A DNA stretch of 7,051 nucleotides, from assembly GCA_964567125.1 (NCBI GenBank), contig CAZMLC010000109.1, positions 1 through 7,051 of the forward strand. Reading direction: 5' to 3'. This DNA comes from CAZMLC01 sp964567125 (GTDB lineage Bacteria > Verrucomicrobiota > Kiritimatiellia > RFP12 > UBA1067). Each line of letters begins with the position of its first letter. The first letter of the stretch is position 1. The translations under genes were made by a program, and so were the position numbers. Below are positions 5,785 to 7,051 of this stretch, piece after piece. The notes beneath the pieces were generated by a model that was not told the origin of the DNA, searched no databases, and saw only the letters and a program-made list of their open reading frames with translations.

Positions 5785-7038
5785 TTAGAAGTTCCAGCCT
5801 ACAGACGCTGAAATCATATGCGCGTCCATGTTGGCGAAGGTGGCATACGCATCGGTATTGTTATAGCTGTTGTGAACCAGACGGGTGTTTTCAACCATCA
5901 TCAGATAGGCATAGCTCAAGGTCGCATAGAAGCCGTTCTCACGCTGGTATCCGATACCCGTGCTGAAGATGTTCCGATTGCCGGACGGCATCATAAAATC
6001 GGTCTGTTCTTCGCTGATGGGGCACATGTCGAAGACATAGCCGCCGAGCAGGGACCACTGTTCGGTGAGGGCGTATTCTGCGCCAAAACCGAAGCGCCAT
6101 GCATCGTTCCAGTCCTTCATGTTTTCGCTGCTGGGGCGGTTAAGGAGCGGGCGGGCGAAATTGATATCCAGCGCATCGTAAGTGCTCCATTCCGTCCAGG
6201 TGACGGCCGTGCCGAGGTTAAGCCTATTATCCAGCATCTTGAAGTTGGAGCCGAGCGTTGCCGAGGACGGAAGCACGATGATGGCTTCGGCATCGACGCG
6301 GTCCGAGGGCGGGTAGGGCGGGGTCGGGGAAGCGCTGTCGTAATAGACATTGCCATCGGTGACATGCTGACGGACGCGCGAGCGGTAAACCGCGCCCAGC
6401 GTCCAATCTTCAGTCAGGTTATAGGTCGCACCAGCCAGCCAGCCGTATCCCATGGTGTCGCCGCATGTGGTGGAGTATCCCATGAGCGTTCCCGGAGGAG
6501 CTGGACGAGCGACCGCTTTGCGCGTTGAGAAGTCGAGGTACATGATGCGCGCGCCGACGCCGAGCGAAAGGTCATCCGTCACCTTGTACGCGAGCGTGGG
6601 GCTGAAGGTCACGGTTTCGAGCGAGGTTTCAATCGCATTGAAACGACCGGGCCAGTCGGTATCGTAATCAGTTCCCAGTCCGAAATCGCTGTAGATGCCC
6701 ATGCCGAGCCACCAATCTTCAAGGAACTGGTAGGTGGCATATGTATGGGGAACCATAAAGCATTCCGTCTTCAATTGGCTGCCGGATGAATCACCGAAAT
6801 CAATCGATCCGCCGGGGATGATCCCGGTCATGCCGAACATGGTTTGAGTCCCCGGGGCTTGCGTCATGTTCGCGGGGTTGACTTGCACCGCGGAGGCATC
6901 GCCGGTATATCCGACATTAGCGCCGCCTACGGCAACGCCTTTTGCGCTGGTCTCGTAGAGGGAAAAACCCGCTGCATGAAGGTTGGACGCGGTCATCGCG
7001 AGCAACGCGATGTGGGCGGAGGCTTTTCGAATGTTCAT
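5785..7038 (-). CDS. FadL/OmpP1/TodX-family outer-membrane transport protein
   Basis: From the ATG at 7038 the protein has 417 residues, close to the usual 400-450. A signal peptide (hydrophobic core about 10-18) ends NLHA, and the mature chain begins AGFSLYETSAKG at residue 23, closely matching the AGF...E.S..G N-terminus of FadL that forms the plug in the barrel. The family motif VNPANM follows at 54-59. The rest alternates short amphipathic strands with polar loops, as in a 14-strand beta-barrel, including a proline-rich loop (SPTPPYPPSD). The last residues (SASVGWNF) end in phenylalanine, the signal for the outer-membrane assembly machinery. Family members pass hydrophobic compounds such as fatty acids or aromatics; the substrate here is unknown. 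AGGA (7048-7051) stands 9 nt from this ATG and 3 nt from an ATG at 7044 that would add two residues, so either start is possible. Its promoter lies outside the window. No clear terminator follows, so read-through into the next genes cannot be excluded. Confidence 0.92.
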   Translation of the reverse strand: MNIRKASAHIALLAMTASNLHAAGFSLYETSAKGVAVGGANVGYTGDASAVQVNPANMTQAPGTQTMFGMTGIIPGGSIDFGDSSGSQLKTECFMVPHTYATYQFLEDWWLGMGIYSDFGLGTDYDTDWPGRFNAIETSLETVTFSPTLAYKVTDDLSLGVGARIMYLDFSTRKAVARPAPPGTLMGYSTTCGDTMGYGWLAGATYNLTEDWTLGAVYRSRVRQHVTDGNVYYDSASPTPPYPPSDRVDAEAIIVLPSSATLGSNFKMLDNRLNLGTAVTWTEWSTYDALDINFARPLLNRPSSENMKDWNDAWRFGFGAEYALTEQWSLLGGYVFDMCPISEEQTDFMMPSGNRNIFSTGIGYQRENGFYATLSYAYLMMVENTRLVHNSYNNTDAYATFANMDAHMISASVGWNF

Positions 7039-7047
7039 TGGCATTAT

Positions 7048-7051
7048 TCCT
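7048..7051 (-). promoter_or_regulatory. Partial ribosome-binding site of the FadL-family gene
   Basis: AGGA on the minus strand is cut by the window edge. Its distance favours the ATG at 7038 (9 nt) over that at 7044 (3 nt), though bases beyond the edge could extend the match and change this view. Confidence 0.45.

Noticed and set aside
5773..5785. Possible terminator after the porin gene (AAAAG-CTT-CTTTT)
   Set aside because: The stem is only 5 bp, four of them A-T, with a 3-nt loop, and it overlaps the stop codon. It is too weak to call.
5818..6528. A 236-codon open frame on the plus strand
   Set aside because: It is antisense to the FadL-family porin, which has a signal peptide, the family NPA motif and a C-terminal phenylalanine.

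Overview
The window is a GC-rich bacterial chromosomal segment with six protein-coding genes packed tightly in two convergent blocks. Two genes read rightward (1-3307) and four read leftward (3312-7038). The mix suggests a Gram-negative cell: an outer-membrane FadL-type porin and a secreted multi-domain clan GH-A glycoside hydrolase, beside housekeeping genes. The hydrolase architecture, with long beta-rich N-terminal modules followed by a PslG/GH39-like barrel, and the C_GCAxxG redox protein would fit the PVC superphylum (Kiritimatiellota, Lentisphaerota or Verrucomicrobiota). That placement is an inference from gene style only; no marker gene in the window proves it.

Rightward block. Bases 1-690 are the 3' part of comM (YifB, Mg-chelatase-like AAA+ helicase), whose 5' end lies outside the window. 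After a 52-nt gap holding a perfect 7-bp dyad, a secreted protein of about 854 residues begins at 743. It has a signal peptide, several beta-sandwich-like modules, a TIM-barrel catalytic domain with both expected glutamates, and a C-terminal beta-rich tail. It ends only 4 nt from the end of the opposing gene.

Leftward block, in the direction of transcription. A FadL/OmpP1-family outer-membrane transporter (7038-5785) comes first. A 68-nt gap follows, with a candidate extended -10 promoter. Then come a small C_GCAxxG_C_C family redox protein (5716-5255), methionyl-tRNA formyltransferase fmt (5234-4251) and an RluA-family pseudouridine synthase (4247-3312). The last three are separated by only about 20 and 3 nt and are very probably one operon. 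Fmt and the pseudouridine synthase both serve translation (initiator tRNA formylation and RNA modification); the role of the redox protein in this company is unknown.

No mobile element, CRISPR array, rRNA, tRNA or defence system was seen. The window looks like ordinary core genome with one accessory carbohydrate-active enzyme. The most notable non-coding signals are the dyad at 701-719 and an 11-bp inverted repeat whose arms flank the start of the C_GCAxxG gene and overlap its predicted promoter.
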